DNA of 64,000 bases, taken from Rhodeus uyekii. Taxonomy: Eukaryota; Chordata; Actinopteri; Cypriniformes; Acheilognathidae. Positions within the stretch are counted from its first letter, which is position 1, and each line of letters opens with the position of its first letter. The position numbers were made by a program, and so were the translations under genes. The notes under the pieces are model-generated. The model ran no database searches. It saw only the letters and a list, made by a program, of their open reading frames with translations, and was not told the DNA's origin. The DNA lies in the NCBI GenBank assembly GCA_037043235.1, contig JAWRVZ010000089.1, positions 124,001 to 188,000 of the forward strand, in the 5' to 3' direction. Shown here piece after piece: positions 34,495 through 47,310 of the stretch.

Positions 34495-37400
34495 TAATCT
34501 TCCCAGGTGTTGTTTAGTTTCTTTAAATTAAGAGCAGCTTGTATCTTGTCAAGGTATAGCACTGATAATGTCGTATTGTAGTTATGTGGTAAAGAGACCT
34601 CACTGATGAAGGTTTGGTTCGCAGTTCCTAATAAGAATTTAAGATTAATCTTTGCCACTGTGTAGTCATCATCAGCCTAGCCTACAACTTCTGAAACACT
34701 GGGGAATTACCATTTCAAAGGCATTCATTCATTTACCTTCACTCCTTTGCATAAATCTTGTCTAGACTCCTCATATTGAGTGCACTGAACATCTTAACTT
34801 CATTCCGAACCAATTAGATCTTCCACAATAAGTAATTGGTATTCTGAAGGACAAGCCTGGTGAACTATGCGTGGGCGGCTTCGTTGGCCATAGAGAGTTG
34901 AACTTAAGTGGCCCAGATGTTTCATCAATCAGTAAGATAATAAGATATCAAAGGGCCCCTCTGGGATAGTGGTGATGCTCCACCAACTCTTGAATTTGTC
35001 TTTTCTTTCTTCATGGCTTGCTTTAATAAGCATGAAAAGCTGATTTACTTAACACTGCTCTTCTCAGAGGCCATGGAAAAATAGAGAAATTTGGGTTCAG
35101 TGCTTTAGGCTTAGTTATCAAATTTCTATAGGTGGTTGGCAGTTCAATTTTGCAGCCCAGCAGAGCTTAATCCAGAGAAATGCAGTGCGTGAAGTAAAAG
35201 AGCGGATTTGCTTGGAGAAAATGGGCTGTGATATTTGGCACCACCATATTCAATGGCAGCAGAGCTTGTGTAAATATGTTTTCAATCCACATTGGGGCTG
35301 CACTAGCTGCTGTCTGGATACTTTAAACTGTGTGGAGCATGGCTAAGCTTCTTCTGTATCTTAATGTCATTTCGGGGCAGCATACACACCAGAAAACAAG
35401 GCATTACGTAAACCAAGGCACTCAAGTGAACAGATGTAAAGCCTGTTTATGTATACCAAGATCTGCTGTGTGATAAAAATGTGGTCCTGTTTACAGCTGG
35501 CTCTAACATCCATCTCAGGTGACCCGATCACAAGCAGCAAGGCGAGAGAGGTCGCTTTTCGCCTTGGCAGTAACATGCATCTTTTAATTCATCTTCTGTG
35601 ATCAGATTTCAAGAAGAGGGTGTCTGATTTCATGACTGCATACAGTCAGCATGTATTGCATGTTGATGAGTAGCATCCAAACTGAAATGAAACATGATTT
35701 GAACTGTTTACGTATGCAGCAACAGCTCTGAAAAGGAGATTCTTATAGAGTTGAATGCTAGCATGTTGCTAAGCTAACAACACTATAATTTAATGACCAA
35801 AGCAATATGTATCACAGAAATATTGTGTTAAGTGGTTCATTTTAATTGGTTTAAACAATTTTAGCGACACTTTTTCAGAACATGTATTTTTTTTTATTTG
35901 TTTACCATATTGGATAATTTTCATCACTTAACCCAAGATGTCCCAAACAGGGGTTTGTGAGTTGATGAAAAGCTAATAATTACAACAATTACAACAAACA
36001 AATAGGGCTACACAATTAATCGAAATAAAACTAAAATAGCACCGTATATTATGTACAAAGCCTGCCATTTAATTTAAAATCCAATCTCAGCAAGCACAGT
36101 GAGTTTAATGTGGGAATGTATTGTGATCAAGGATTTGATATGTTTTTAATGCTTGAGGGTTTGAAAGTGAAGAGTTGAAGAAATAAACATTTCTATGGTT
36201 TATTGCAGGGTTAGACAGTTCCTGTAAATATGGTCCCTAGTGTGAACACCCTCACAAAGTAACTATTTTCATTAGCAGTCTTTGTTCTTCGTGTCTGGAG
36301 TTCTCAGCAGTAGCAATATGAGACATTTTCATATTTCGTATAATTTCATATCTGAAAATCAAACTAATAAAAGATGAGATTTTATGTTTACTTGCATGTC
36401 ATTGTAACTGACAGAGAACCGTGATCATTCGAATGTGTTCTTAAAATATTAAGATACTACTTTAAGTAAGTTTTGGCTGAAAGACTAAAAACCTTTGGGA
36501 ACTCCTGGCTTGATCTAGTCATAATGCATTTTGGTATTGCATTGAAATGCAGTGTACTAAAAACCTTTGAAACATTTGAGGCAATCAAATATATATTGCC
36601 TTTTTTATTTTACTCATTTCGTATTGGAGGTATTTCATTTTTCTCAGCCCTTCTCTAAAGGGTTTGAAGGATCTTGACCACACAGCAATGTAGGATTCCC
36701 CTCTCCACATACGATGCATGCAATGCTGCTTTATAATTTGCCCTATTGGAACAGACTTTGTGTCAGTAAAATGCGTACAGTGCCTTATAATACTGTTTAG
36801 ATAGCCAGCTCACTGGGCATTGGAACAGAGCCATTATTTCTCTATTGCCCATAAACTGTGCAGTGTAGTATCAGCGGAAGGTAACCGACTTTATCTTATG
36901 CTGTTTACTGCTTATATGTGTCTTGATGCGTTTTGCAATGTTTTGTCACATCAACTCTGAATCTTCTGGCATTTGGGTTTCTGGCGGAGAGTGCTTTGCC
37001 CCTGTTCCTCAGTATCTGTTAAATGGCTAAGGACACAGACTAACTAATTGAGGTCACAGGGTCTCTACAGCGGTGCTTTTCTAATCTCCATAGCCTTCAA
37101 TCTCGCTCTTTATAACATGCTGAAATGGAGAAGTCCTCCAGGGGTAACCTTTGAAATGAAATGGCCCACGTGTGTGTGTGTCGGTGAATGTGTGGCCATC
37201 TATTCACCGGTCCCTACAAGCTGAAGGTCCCAGAAGATCTGCCTTCATTATCTTCTACCATTGCTCTTCCATCCCATATCACATGCTCTTTTTTACCATT
37301 TGCATGTCAATTGAGCTGCCAATCATGGTTTCCCCAGGCCATAAGAAATATCTATCATATTTCAGAGGATTAATCTCAATTCCAGGGCCAAAACCTCTGA

Positions 37401-38479
37401 TGGAGATTTCATGATACAGTGCAACCCCCCCCCCCCTTTCCTCTTCAGCCTCATTTACACATCTAATCTCAGAATCTATTGAATGTAAATAGATATGCCC
37501 TGACTGACAGACATGCAGATTAACAGGAGACAGTCTGGATAGGTGATTGAATACTTGTATTCTTCGAATTATATGTTCATAAGCAGAATTTAGAGATTTT
37601 TTGCTAGTCATTAATCATGATTTGCATGAAGTAGAATTTATAGTTCATTTAGTCAAGATAATTTATTGCCAGTGCTAACTTGCTCATGTAGTGTGATTCA
37701 TTGAGACATCCCTACTAGTATTAAAAGTGCAAAGAACATGCAGTCATAGTGCTTAGTGACTTTGTGGTGTGTTTCTGGTGTTGTATTTGAATAATTGAAC
37801 TCTGACTGACTTTTGAAAGTAGGTACAATGTGTGATTGAGGAAATGTGTACGCAAAATAAGCTTGTGTTAAATACTGCCTGAGGCATTACAGGCCCCTGG
37901 CCCTATGGCCCTATGGCCCAGTACATAATCAAGAGTCATTTGTTTACCTTTGTGTCCTCATTAAAGGGACAGTTTGCTCAAAAAAGAGTAATAAACAGAA
38001 TATATAGGTGAACTGTCCCTTTAAATGCATTATGACACAATCAGTTTTTGTCTTCTGTCATTTTACTCACCCATGTTATTCCAAACCTATATGACTTTCT
38101 TTTGTAGAACACAAAAAGAGAAAAAGTTTTATATTTGGTTGCTTTCTATGAAATTCTTTTTCCCATTTTGGACTAGAGTCCATATGACTTTAGATATCTA
38201 AAGCCCTACAATCCAGTGAGCGGTTAACTGGGTTTTTCATATCCAGAAAATTCAGATTCAGATAAAAAAGAAAGAAAAAACTTGGTCAGGATTTTCAGGT
38301 AAGGTTTTGATTTTTCCATCACACATTTATATTTTGACACTTGAAAATCAATGGTATTGCATCACATTCATTAAATAAAGCAAAATGCACAATTTCTCTT
38401 TTACAGTAAAATCATACAGACTTGAAACAGCATTAGGATTAGTAAATTATTTACATTCTCGTTATTCCTTATCTCTTCT
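34495..38479. other. Gene-free region with minor repeats
   Basis: No gene recognised. A start of a common repeat (gggctacacaattaatcg) occurs near 36004, and a C12 homopolymer at 37426-37437. A small palindromic repeat lies at 37961-38024. Open frames up to 110 codons (37279-37611 minus) have no domain. The stretch 34680-35600 is comparatively GC-balanced and repeat-poor. Confidence 0.45.
37961..38180. repeat. Cyprinid repeat with 14-bp palindromic ends, plus adjoining tail
   Basis: ttaaagggacagtt (37961-37974) and aactgtccctttaa (38011-38024) are perfect inverted repeats 36 bp apart. Just after them come cttctgtcattttactcaccc and ttccaaacctatatgacttt, blocks of the common agttcaccc-type cyprinid repeat, suggesting a partially deleted copy. 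Confidence 0.6.
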
Positions 38480-38860
38480 ACTACTGAAAAGTTTGGGATT
38501 GGTAAGATTTTGTTAAATATTTTTAAGGAAATGTTATGTTCACAGTGGCTGCATTTATTTGAGTGACAGTAATATTGTGAAATATTATTACAATTTACAG
38601 TACAACTTGCAATTTAAAACTATTTTAAAATTCCTGTGATGGCAAGGCTGAATTTTCAGCATCATTACTCCAATCTTCAGTGTCACGTGATCCTTCAGAA
38701 ATCATTCTAATATGACGATCTGCTGCTCAGTAAACATTTCTTCTTATTATTGAAAATGTGGTTGAAAACTATTGTGCTGCTTGTTTTTATTGAATATTTT
38801 TAGAAGACTGTTTGTGGAATGGAAAGTTTAACAGCCCAACATTTACTTGAAATAGACATT
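38480..38860 (+). repeat. Cyprinid dispersed repeat (copy 3)
   Basis: Ordered blocks: aaaagtttgggattggtaag, aatattgtgaaatattatta, cctgtgatggcaaggctgaa, ttttcagcatcattactcc, tcagtgtcacgtgatccttc and gctgctcagtaaacatttc. It shares order and direction with the copy at 46830-47310. Confidence 0.7.
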
Positions 38861-41059
38861 TTTCATTACTTTCGAACTCTTTGACACTTTTACACAATTG
38901 AATCTGTTTTTGCTGAATAAAGTAGTTCATAAAAATAAAACTATCTTAATTAGCTTCTAACATAAAGTATTCCCTTGCTGCTGCCATTGTCTAATATAAC
39001 CCAAATTCAGATTGTGGAGAGAGCCACCAGAAACCTTTCTTATGTGAGATGTGGCAATGGTCTCCTAACTAGCCTCATGTAGGACCCAATAGAGACCGTT
39101 TAATTGACATAAACTTTTCATGCCCGCAGGACACCAATTGAAGCCTGGCTCTCCTACCAGCAGAGTGCTGTTCTGAGACGAAGAAAGCAGCTGAGTATGA
39201 AAAGGCCACCCTTGAGCGTAAATGATAATGGAATTGATTTTTTTTCTCCAGCAGCTTCATGTTTTTGTAGAGCAGGAAGTGGAGTGTGTGCATCGGTACA
39301 AATGCGCAGGCATGGTATAAATGGATATGCATGAATACTCTGTGCTACGCAATTAGAGTTCTAGTGTCTTGATTTCCACATTGTGCCGTTTAAAGAGCAG
39401 CATGGGAGCCGTACGTTGTGTGCAGCAGTTTACTTTCATTACAGGTTTTAGACCAATGGGAATTTGGGGAACCAAAACAACTAGTTTCTTTCCTGTGTAG
39501 ATGCTAATAGCTAGCATTTAGGTTTTATCATGTTTATCATAAAAGTAATACAATTTGCCTTGCAATGGAAGAGTTTTCAGACTGATTCAACTTGATGCTC
39601 TTAATTATGGAACTGGAGGCTACTAGAACAACTAAAGTTGTGTTGAGTGAGATGCCAGATGTCAAAGGAGTGTTGCAAACAGCTGTATATATTTTATCTG
39701 TCGTCTTACTACCCTTTAATGGGTGAGTGGGTGCACTCTGAATTTCTGAATATTCATATCTAAAATGTTCTCTGAACAGCAATTCACGGCAAAAGACTAT
39801 ATGACTATTCATCATGGATGGGACATTTTGATTGAAATTTTTTAAAAATGTCTCATTCAGATCTTAGTCAGGTTGTGTTTAATTTTCAACAGGAATGAAA
39901 GGATAGAAAGAAATACATTACGTTCGATGCGTTTCACTTTTGTTGAACTACATGCAATTGAAATCTTTCAGACAAAAACAAACTTACATGATCTAGGACC
40001 TATATACAGTGAGTTGCATACATCCCTCATTTTGTCCACATAAAATTCAATATGGCATCTAACCTGACTAAGGTCTATTCTGAATGTTCTTGTGGCTGGT
40101 AGAGCATGCTGCTAGAAATGCCACAGTTGTGGGTTAACTTGTATTAATCCACAATATTTTATTGACGAGGCTACAAAATATAGACGTTGGCCCAGCTGTA
40201 AGCTGTTATACAAAGATGATAATGTAGTCATTCTGTAAGTAAATAGGCACACGATGGCTAATACCCTACTCTAGGTTATGTCAATGTTGATATTACGCTA
40301 ATTAATATCATCCAATTAATCCAAAAGTGCCAGAATATTTTTTGCACAATCCAGAAGTCATAATACAGTTACAGCAAATAACTGTCATTTTTTGCATTAC
40401 AATTCCAATATTACAGAATACTAATGGATGCGTCATGAGCACTGAAGTTTTGTTTAGAAGCATAATATTTAAATTTCTTTGCCAGTCCTAATGTTATTTA
40501 TATTATTTACTTACTTATTTTTGCAGTGATGTTTACCAGTTTCATCTTTCAGAAAAATGGATCATCATTTGAATGAGAAAGCCCTTTAATGTTTATTGAA
40601 CTGATTTCAGGTAGTTTTTTTGAAAATGTGTAACTGTAGAACAAAATGTAAAATGAGAAATGAATGCAGAAATGATATATTTTTGATTCAAGATTTTGAA
40701 TTTGCTACGCACTTATTACGCTACATATTAGGACTCTTGTGTATTTTGCCTTTCTACACTGGTTGTTTTCATACAGTAGGTCAAAATACAGTTGTATTAA
40801 AGATAAATACTCTGAAAGCAAGGCTTAATATTTTGTACAGTTGTTGCTTTTGAAACAATAAATCTTTTTGGTTGGAAAAGACAAAAATATTCATTAAGAA
40901 TAAGGCTTTTTGCAGATAACTATTTATAATCTAGAATAATCTTATTTGTAATTCGCCTTGTTTGTTCTGCACATGCTAAAATGTCTGTTTCTGTTTTCCT
41001 TCAACCTCAACAAACATTTGTTTGTTGCTGCACCCCCGAAAGCAGGAACACACAACCAT
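38861..41059. other. Intergenic region between repeats and complexin 3' end
   Basis: No gene recognised. AT-rich, with short frames on both strands (39537-39815 minus, 40620-40853 plus) that have no domain. It lies downstream of the presumed complexin polyadenylation site. Confidence 0.45.
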
Positions 41060-41080
41060 AAAACAATTATATGAAATCAC

Positions 41081-41086
41081 TTTATT
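41081..41086 (-). terminator. Candidate distal poly(A) signal of complexin
   Basis: AATAAA on the minus strand, followed within ~40 nt by a GT-rich element. It is the last good candidate before unrelated sequence on the downstream side. Confidence 0.4.
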
Positions 41087-43248
41087 ATCTGTGTGTGGTG
41101 ATTCCATTTGGCAGGAATATTACAGTCTAAAATCTGTCTATAACGGGCATGCAGTGAGGCCTACAGGTGGAGCGCTCAGAAAACACAGAGGACACACAGA
41201 AATATCATTTACAACCTCACCTACAGTGCACATCATATGCATGCATACAGGTCATCAACAAAGAGAGAGGGAGGAGAATCTACAGTGACTTAAAAAAAAT
41301 GCACCGAATAAGAAATACAAATAAATTTCCAAAATACAACCACCTAGAGACAGAAACAGATTACAGACAGAAAATCACACCAAGATAATTTATCATTTTT
41401 AACACAGAGGAAACCACATAGGACGATGCAGTAGACACATACATTCAGATAACAACAATGGAATATTTCATAACATTACTGTGTTAGGCAGTATCTTCAT
41501 TAGCATCTGAGAGACACGGAATGACTTTGAGGGAATGCATGTCAAATATTGAAATACATTTAGAGAACATCATGATGATTATGCAATATTTTACTTATAC
41601 AGTACTGAAGTAAACATACAAAATATGTTCGGGGAATAGGTGGACGTTTTGTTGTTGATTGTTTTTAAACTTTAAATTTAATTGTGTTGTAATTTCTTTG
41701 TTCTTTTTTTTGGAATCTGTTTGAGAGAGCCAAAAGAACTGACTTGGTAGTCGCATATTACACCACTTTAGACAATAATAAATAAATAAAAAACATCAAG
41801 AATAATAATAACAGATAATCTCACAAACAGGAACACTCTTTGGTTTAATTAAATAGGTGATGACATAGAGTGAGTGATGAGTTTCGGGCAGTATTTATTT
41901 ATCAGGGCAGCTGATGAAAATTCACCACGTCACACAGATCACACGATAAGAGCGGCAGAATCGAGGGCAGTTGATAGTCATGTATAAAAATTATGTTTGT
42001 GCTCCAAAAAAGGGCCTCTGTCAATTGTAAAGTACACTCTGGGTGGCGGAAATGTGATATATGCACGCAAAGTTGCACATATTGCGCTATGCTAATGCTA
42101 CGCTAATGTTTTTAGCTGAATCTCATCTCTCCGAATGTGGAACTGCTGACATTGTCAGCTTCTTGTGAGTAAAGGCCTTAAACACAAGTGGCAGTAAATT
42201 CTGATAACATTCAGGATGATCGACTACTAATATTAAATTTAGCATCTTAGCAACTAGCCAGTTGTTCAGCTGTGGAAGGCAACCGTTCTAATCTGCAAGC
42301 ACATTCATATCATAAACATTAATATAAATGTAATTAACTCCTTCTTTCTCATGGTACATGGCAGGAAAGCTATGACATCAATGTGCCCATGTGCTATAAT
42401 ACGACACTATTTTAATCTCAAAGCCACGGCTAATTGTATGCTTTCTGGAGACACTGGAAAAAACTTTTTTTATTTTATTTACAGGCTTGATTGGGTGGAA
42501 TGCCTGGAATATTCGGAATGTTCAAAACAACAGAATTCCTAGTTGTATTTTTGAATATTGTTAAACAAACATCTGGTTTTCCTAACTAAAAGGTTTTCCT
42601 GAAGATGTTGTTATTTACAGTAATCGCTGACATAATCTAATGAGAATACAAGCACACGCTATCAAACCACGGCCAAGTAGCTTATCTTTTTTTTTCTTAG
42701 TAAAAAAAGAGAGGATGGATAATACAATCTGACCTTGCGTCTTTCAAATCTGATTTTCTCATTATTGAGTAATTCAGTCCTGCTGTTTTCCCTCATGTCA
42801 ATGCAATTAAAGCAAAGAGAAATTACATCAGACATAAACTAGTAACAAGCAAGCATTAAAATAGAAGTCAGATCCATTCGTAGCTCATAAAATAAGAGCC
42901 AGGCTTTGTTTAGAGACTCTAAAAAGTAGGAATCGCAAAACTTCCTCCTCTAGTTTCATTTTACTAAGCTCGCTTGACGGATACTAGGAAGACGACATGG
43001 CATTTGCACACAAACATTCTCTAGCAAATAAGCTGAATACATAACCATGAAGATTGTCTGTTATTGCTGATCTGGGATCAGAGTCCCATATACAACCAAC
43101 GGACACAGGACATCTTCATTCAGAAACAAATATTGCACCATTGTCACTGTCTGTTTACGTGATGTGTGCTCACAACCATGTTGTGAGAGCTAACGTAAAG
43201 AAATGTAGACACTAAAGAACTACTGTACAGCAGTGGAGATGAAAAGAT

Positions 43249-43249
<1 letters not shown>

Positions 43250-43295
<46 letters not shown>

Positions 43296-43365
43296 TATAT
43301 ATATATATACATATACATACATATATACATATATATACATATACATATATATATATATATATAGC
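43250..43365. repeat. TA/CATA microsatellite
   Basis: Long TA run broken by cata and acat units. It lies in the presumed complexin 3' UTR, where the transcript could fold on itself. The open frame reading through it (YIYIYI) is an artefact. Confidence 0.9.
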
Positions 43366-43906
43366 CCTATTGATCCAATTGTAGTTGTCGATGTCACCCC
43401 TCACATTCTTAAGTACTGTAAAAACACAAACAAGTCGATTCAAGATAACACCTAGCACTATGGTTTCTCTCACTGTGGCTAGCTAACGTGATTCCATTTT
43501 AATCAATCGAATCCAGTTTACTAGAGTGTGATGGGAATTTGTGTGACAACATAATGAGGGATGTATCGTTTACTTTTCTCGAAAGGAAGATCTACAGAGA
43601 TGTAGGCAATATGCCATTTAACACTGGAGTGTGTCGGACGACAAAATACAAAACCAAAGTTATTGCCTTAAATTTCAGTGTCTTTCAGCTAAAAATGCCA
43701 AATAAATTGGAAACAGTGCACTGATAAAGAAACAAAAAGTGTTAGCATGCTTAAGGAAACAGCAAAACAGCCTGATCGTGTGTGAAAATGTATGTTCTCT
43801 TCCATTTTACAGTTTTTAGTCATATTAATCGGATACAATGTGACAATTCATGATGGCAGGAACTGTAAACTAGTTTAAAGTATGGATGTTAAAAGAAAGT
43901 TGTGTT

Positions 43907-44025
<119 letters not shown>

Positions 44026-44491
44026 ACCAAATGGATTCATCAATAATATATATAACAGAGCGGCAATCAAAAATATGATATGATTGGAGAAATCCCTCCA
44101 AGATAAATTTATGGCTTTTACTCATAGTCATTGTTTATATATATATATATATATATCCTAAAGTCATATATATAGTTTTTTTTATTTGCTATTTACAAAC
44201 AAAATTAATGAAGCATGGGGAATATTCTTGCTCTAAGGTCTGGACTCAGGGGGCTTTAAATTCGTCTTCAAGCAGAGCGAATGCAATGTAACATTTGTAA
44301 TGCACGCATTGTGGTTTTCCTCATTCATTTAATCAAAAAACTTCATGTATCGCCGTTAAAGACAGATGTTATGGCACACATTTTGAGTCCAGAGATCTTA
44401 GAACAAATGCGAGAGAAGGGAAGGGGAAAAAGGATGTGGCTTTCATGACATTAATGATTCCCGTTTTATCACGATTTGTCGTGGAATGCTT

Positions 44492-44689
44492 TTACTTTTT
44501 ATTGAACATATCTTGAAGCGGGCCAGGGAGGAACTTCATGACGGTGTCCACGATGCTTTCCTCCTCCTCTTCTTCATTGCCACAGCCGGCGGGGATTGCT
44601 TTCTTGGGACGGGTCAGACTGCCCTCTGACGCCTGCTCCATGGCTGCCTGGGCTTCTGCCTCCTTCTCTTCCTTCTTCTTTATGCCATA
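44492..44689 (-). CDS. cplx2: Complexin-2-like, last coding exon (residues 70-134)
   Basis: Complexins are small cytosolic presynaptic proteins that clamp and promote SNARE-driven vesicle fusion. This exon encodes 65 residues and the stop, from Tyr70-Gly-Ile (end of the SNARE-binding central helix) to the C-terminus. It includes [17 protein letters not shown], an acidic run and the amphipathic membrane-binding tail [21 protein letters not shown] (shown in part). The acceptor (minus strand ...tatttttcag) precedes TATGGC in phase 0, matching the phase-0 end of exon 51371-51546. Together with the 11 missing N-terminal residues the protein is 134 residues, the family length. The PAGCG and PLQDMF wording is closer to complexin-2 than complexin-1. 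Unlike complexin-3/4 it has no C-terminal CAAX box. Which fish duplicate (cplx2 or cplx2l) it is cannot be settled here. Confidence 0.95.
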   Translation of the reverse strand, partial: YGIKKKEEKEAEAQAAMEQASEGSLTRPKKAIPAGCGNEEEEEESIVDTVMKFLPGPLQDMFNKK

Positions 44690-44839
44690 CTGAAAAATAC
44701 ACAGCAGCATGTTAGGCTCTTCCCATCTGCAGGTTTCATCACTCTTCTAATGTAACTCAACCAGGCCTTGCTCCCTTTATTTGCATTAGACTTGGGCGGG
44801 ATTTACATTTATTTAAATGAGGAATATTGTGATGTGTAC

Positions 44840-45320
44840 ATTTAAACAAGGCATTTCAGGGAGTCGAGAAACAGTGCTTACCGATATAGAGAATAACATC
44901 TTTGGAGTGAGTTTGAGCAACAACATTACACACTAAAGAAAAGCTGAAAATGTAAAAAAGCATATTAGGTCCTCTTTAAAATTTTGGGCTTATAAAAAAT
45001 GCTAATGCAGAAAAACTTCCTAACCAAAAACTAGTTTAACTAACAGCAAACGGTAACATTCTTTATGGTAAAGGGGGGTTACATTTACAAAACACGCTTT
45101 GCAGTTGACCAATCACAACGCACTGCTCCACCGACCAATCAGAGCACATTATGCTTTTCAGAAGGAGGGACTTCATAGAAGCTGGAACTAAACAGAGCAT
45201 TACTGACAGACTGGGAAGGGTTATGCTGCATCAATGTAAAACATTAAAGCATGAAAACCTATTCTAGGAAACCCCAAAAAACGAAATCAAGACTTTGTAA
45301 AAGGACGTTGTAGGACATAA
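44840..45320. repeat. Cyprinid dispersed repeat with tccaccgaccaatcagag block
   Basis: Blocks agagaataacatctttggag, gagcaacaacattacacact, gaccaatcacaacgcactg, aaggagggacttcatagaag and cattactgacagactggga appear in the order of a repeat I recall as common in cyprinids, probably a DNA transposon remnant. It has no coding frame. The CCAAT-like words come from the repeat, not from a host promoter. Confidence 0.55.
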
Positions 45321-46061
45321 CTTTAACATTTCATTTTAGTTTGGTTGTTGCTGCAGCTGTTGCTGTAGCTGAAATGAGAGTGAATGAACGTGCAATAACA
45401 GAAGTTGTCATCTTCAACTCCACAGCTGCTGAAAATAAATCCGCTATGACACATGACATGGATGAGCTCATGTATTATTAAGTTTTACTAAAGATACTGT
45501 GGTATGAAGCAGGCCCGGGGCAGAGAGCCTGGGACATTTTACTTTGCTTTTAATGCTTGGTTACAGATCATTTTTATCACATTACTTTAGTCCATTCTAA
45601 TGATTCTTCTGTACACTTACAGGTTACTTTATTTGATTAATTCAGATTGTATGGAAACCCAATGCTGTATTACTCGGTCAAAACAATCAATCATACTAAA
45701 ATACATTTGTGTGTTAAAAATGGTATAAAGTTACTCTGGTGGCTGGTCATGAGACATGTTGCACATTGCTGTAAGCTAGATTGATATTAGAATATCATAT
45801 GTGTGGATGACTTGTGTTGCTAAATGGCATGCAGTTAATTTTCAAATATTGTATGGTGAGAAAATTATTGCTGAGGCATGGTAAAAACATGTTACTCGCA
45901 GTAAATCATGAAAACAAGAGATGCGAACAACCGTGTTGATCTATATAACAACAGCTTCTTTGGATTTAAACATTGTTGGAAACAAAATACTAAACATTGT
46001 TCTATTTATTTTTGGATATTTTAATCCAAAAATCTTACATATTGTATGTTTAAATTACCAA

Positions 46062-46205
46062 TTTTAGAGCATTAAAACAGTAGAGCATTGCTCTAGCAAG
46101 GTCATGGGTTTGATTCCCAGGAAATGCATGAACTGATAAAGTCTAAACCTTGAATTCAATGCAAATTACTCTGGATAAAAGAGTCTGCTGAAATACATAA
46201 ATTAA
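46062..46205 (+). mobile_element. tRNA-derived SINE (copy 1)
   Basis: A tRNA-like head with A box around cagtagagcattgc and B box ggtttgattcc (46108-46118), then an unrelated body ending ctggataaaagagtctgctg. The head/tail arrangement is that of a polymerase III SINE. Its tail matches the copies at 55069-55229 and 62050-62120. Confidence 0.75.
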
Positions 46206-46829
46206 TATTTTAAAGCATTTACTAGACACACAAAAACTGTGCGTCACGGTGATATTGTCCGGGTGTCTGAATGTGTATACTCACTTTGGTTTTGCCGGAA
46301 ATGAAAAGGAAAAGGAAATTTCTAGATGAATCTCAATCAGGACTATATCTGCTTGATTAGCATACAAATGTTGGAGAAGTCTTGCAACACGCAGTTCTAG
46401 ATTGTCTCATGACATGATTGTTGAAAACATTTAAATTGGGATAGTTTATGTCCATAAAACCTTGGCCGACTGCCATTTGGCAAGTCCGTGTAATTTTTTG
46501 GACTTGACAGTTTGCTTAATGATTCACAGAAGCTTCATTTAGATCAGAGACACTTTCTCATTTTCAAATAAATGCCCTGGTTTTAAATGGCGTGCCGAAT
46601 ATTGGCAAGGAAATCCACTTCATTAGAGAAGTACTTGGATGACAAATGGTCCATTTCGTCTTTGTTTCACCCCCCAAAGGGTCTGAGATTGGTTAATTCT
46701 TGCCCATTCAACTGTTTTACCCTTTAACTATTACATTAGAAAGACCACAAAGACATGAAGGAATCTTCTACTTAAATTGTTCTCATGGTATACGTAATGT
46801 TATTCCATTTCTTTCATGTTTTTGAAAGA

Positions 46830-47310
46830 AGTCTCTTTTGCTCCCCAAGGCTGAATTTATGTCATCAAAAATACAGTAAGAATACAGTAAAGCTATTGCA
46901 CTCAAGGCACACATTGACATTCTAATCAGTTCTTGCTTTATATTGTGAAATATTATTGAAATTTACATATACTGTTTTTTATTTTAATATATTTTAAGAT
47001 GTAATTTATTCCTGTAATGCAAAGCTGGATTGTCAGCATCATTACTCCAGTCTTCAGTGTCACATGATCCTTCAGGAAGTCATTCTAATATGCTGCTTAT
47101 TTGCTCAATAAATAATAAATATTGTCGATTTTAAATTAAGTTGAGTTCAGTTTTTGCTGCTTAATATTTTTGGGGGATCTGACACGTTTCAGGATTCTTT
47201 GATGAATAGAAAGTTAAAAATTACAGCATTTATTTAAAATTAAAACGTTATAAAAGTCACTTTTGATTAATGTGTCCATGGTGAATGAAAGTACTAATCA
47301 AGTGAATAAA
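46830..47310 (+). repeat. Cyprinid dispersed repeat (copy 4, most complete)
   Basis: Blocks in order: aaagaagtctcttttgctcc, caaggctgaatttatgtcat, ttgtgaaatattattgaaat, tttattcctgtaatgcaaag, cagcatcattactccagtc, tcacatgatccttcaggaag, gctgcttaatatttttgggg and tcaggattctttgatgaatag. No protein is encoded. It shares order and direction with the copies at 19341 and 38480. Confidence 0.72.

Noticed and set aside
43144..43473. 109-codon minus-strand frame with YIYIYI runs
   Set aside because: It is the translation of a TA/CATA microsatellite; repetitive dinucleotides give long stop-free frames without meaning.
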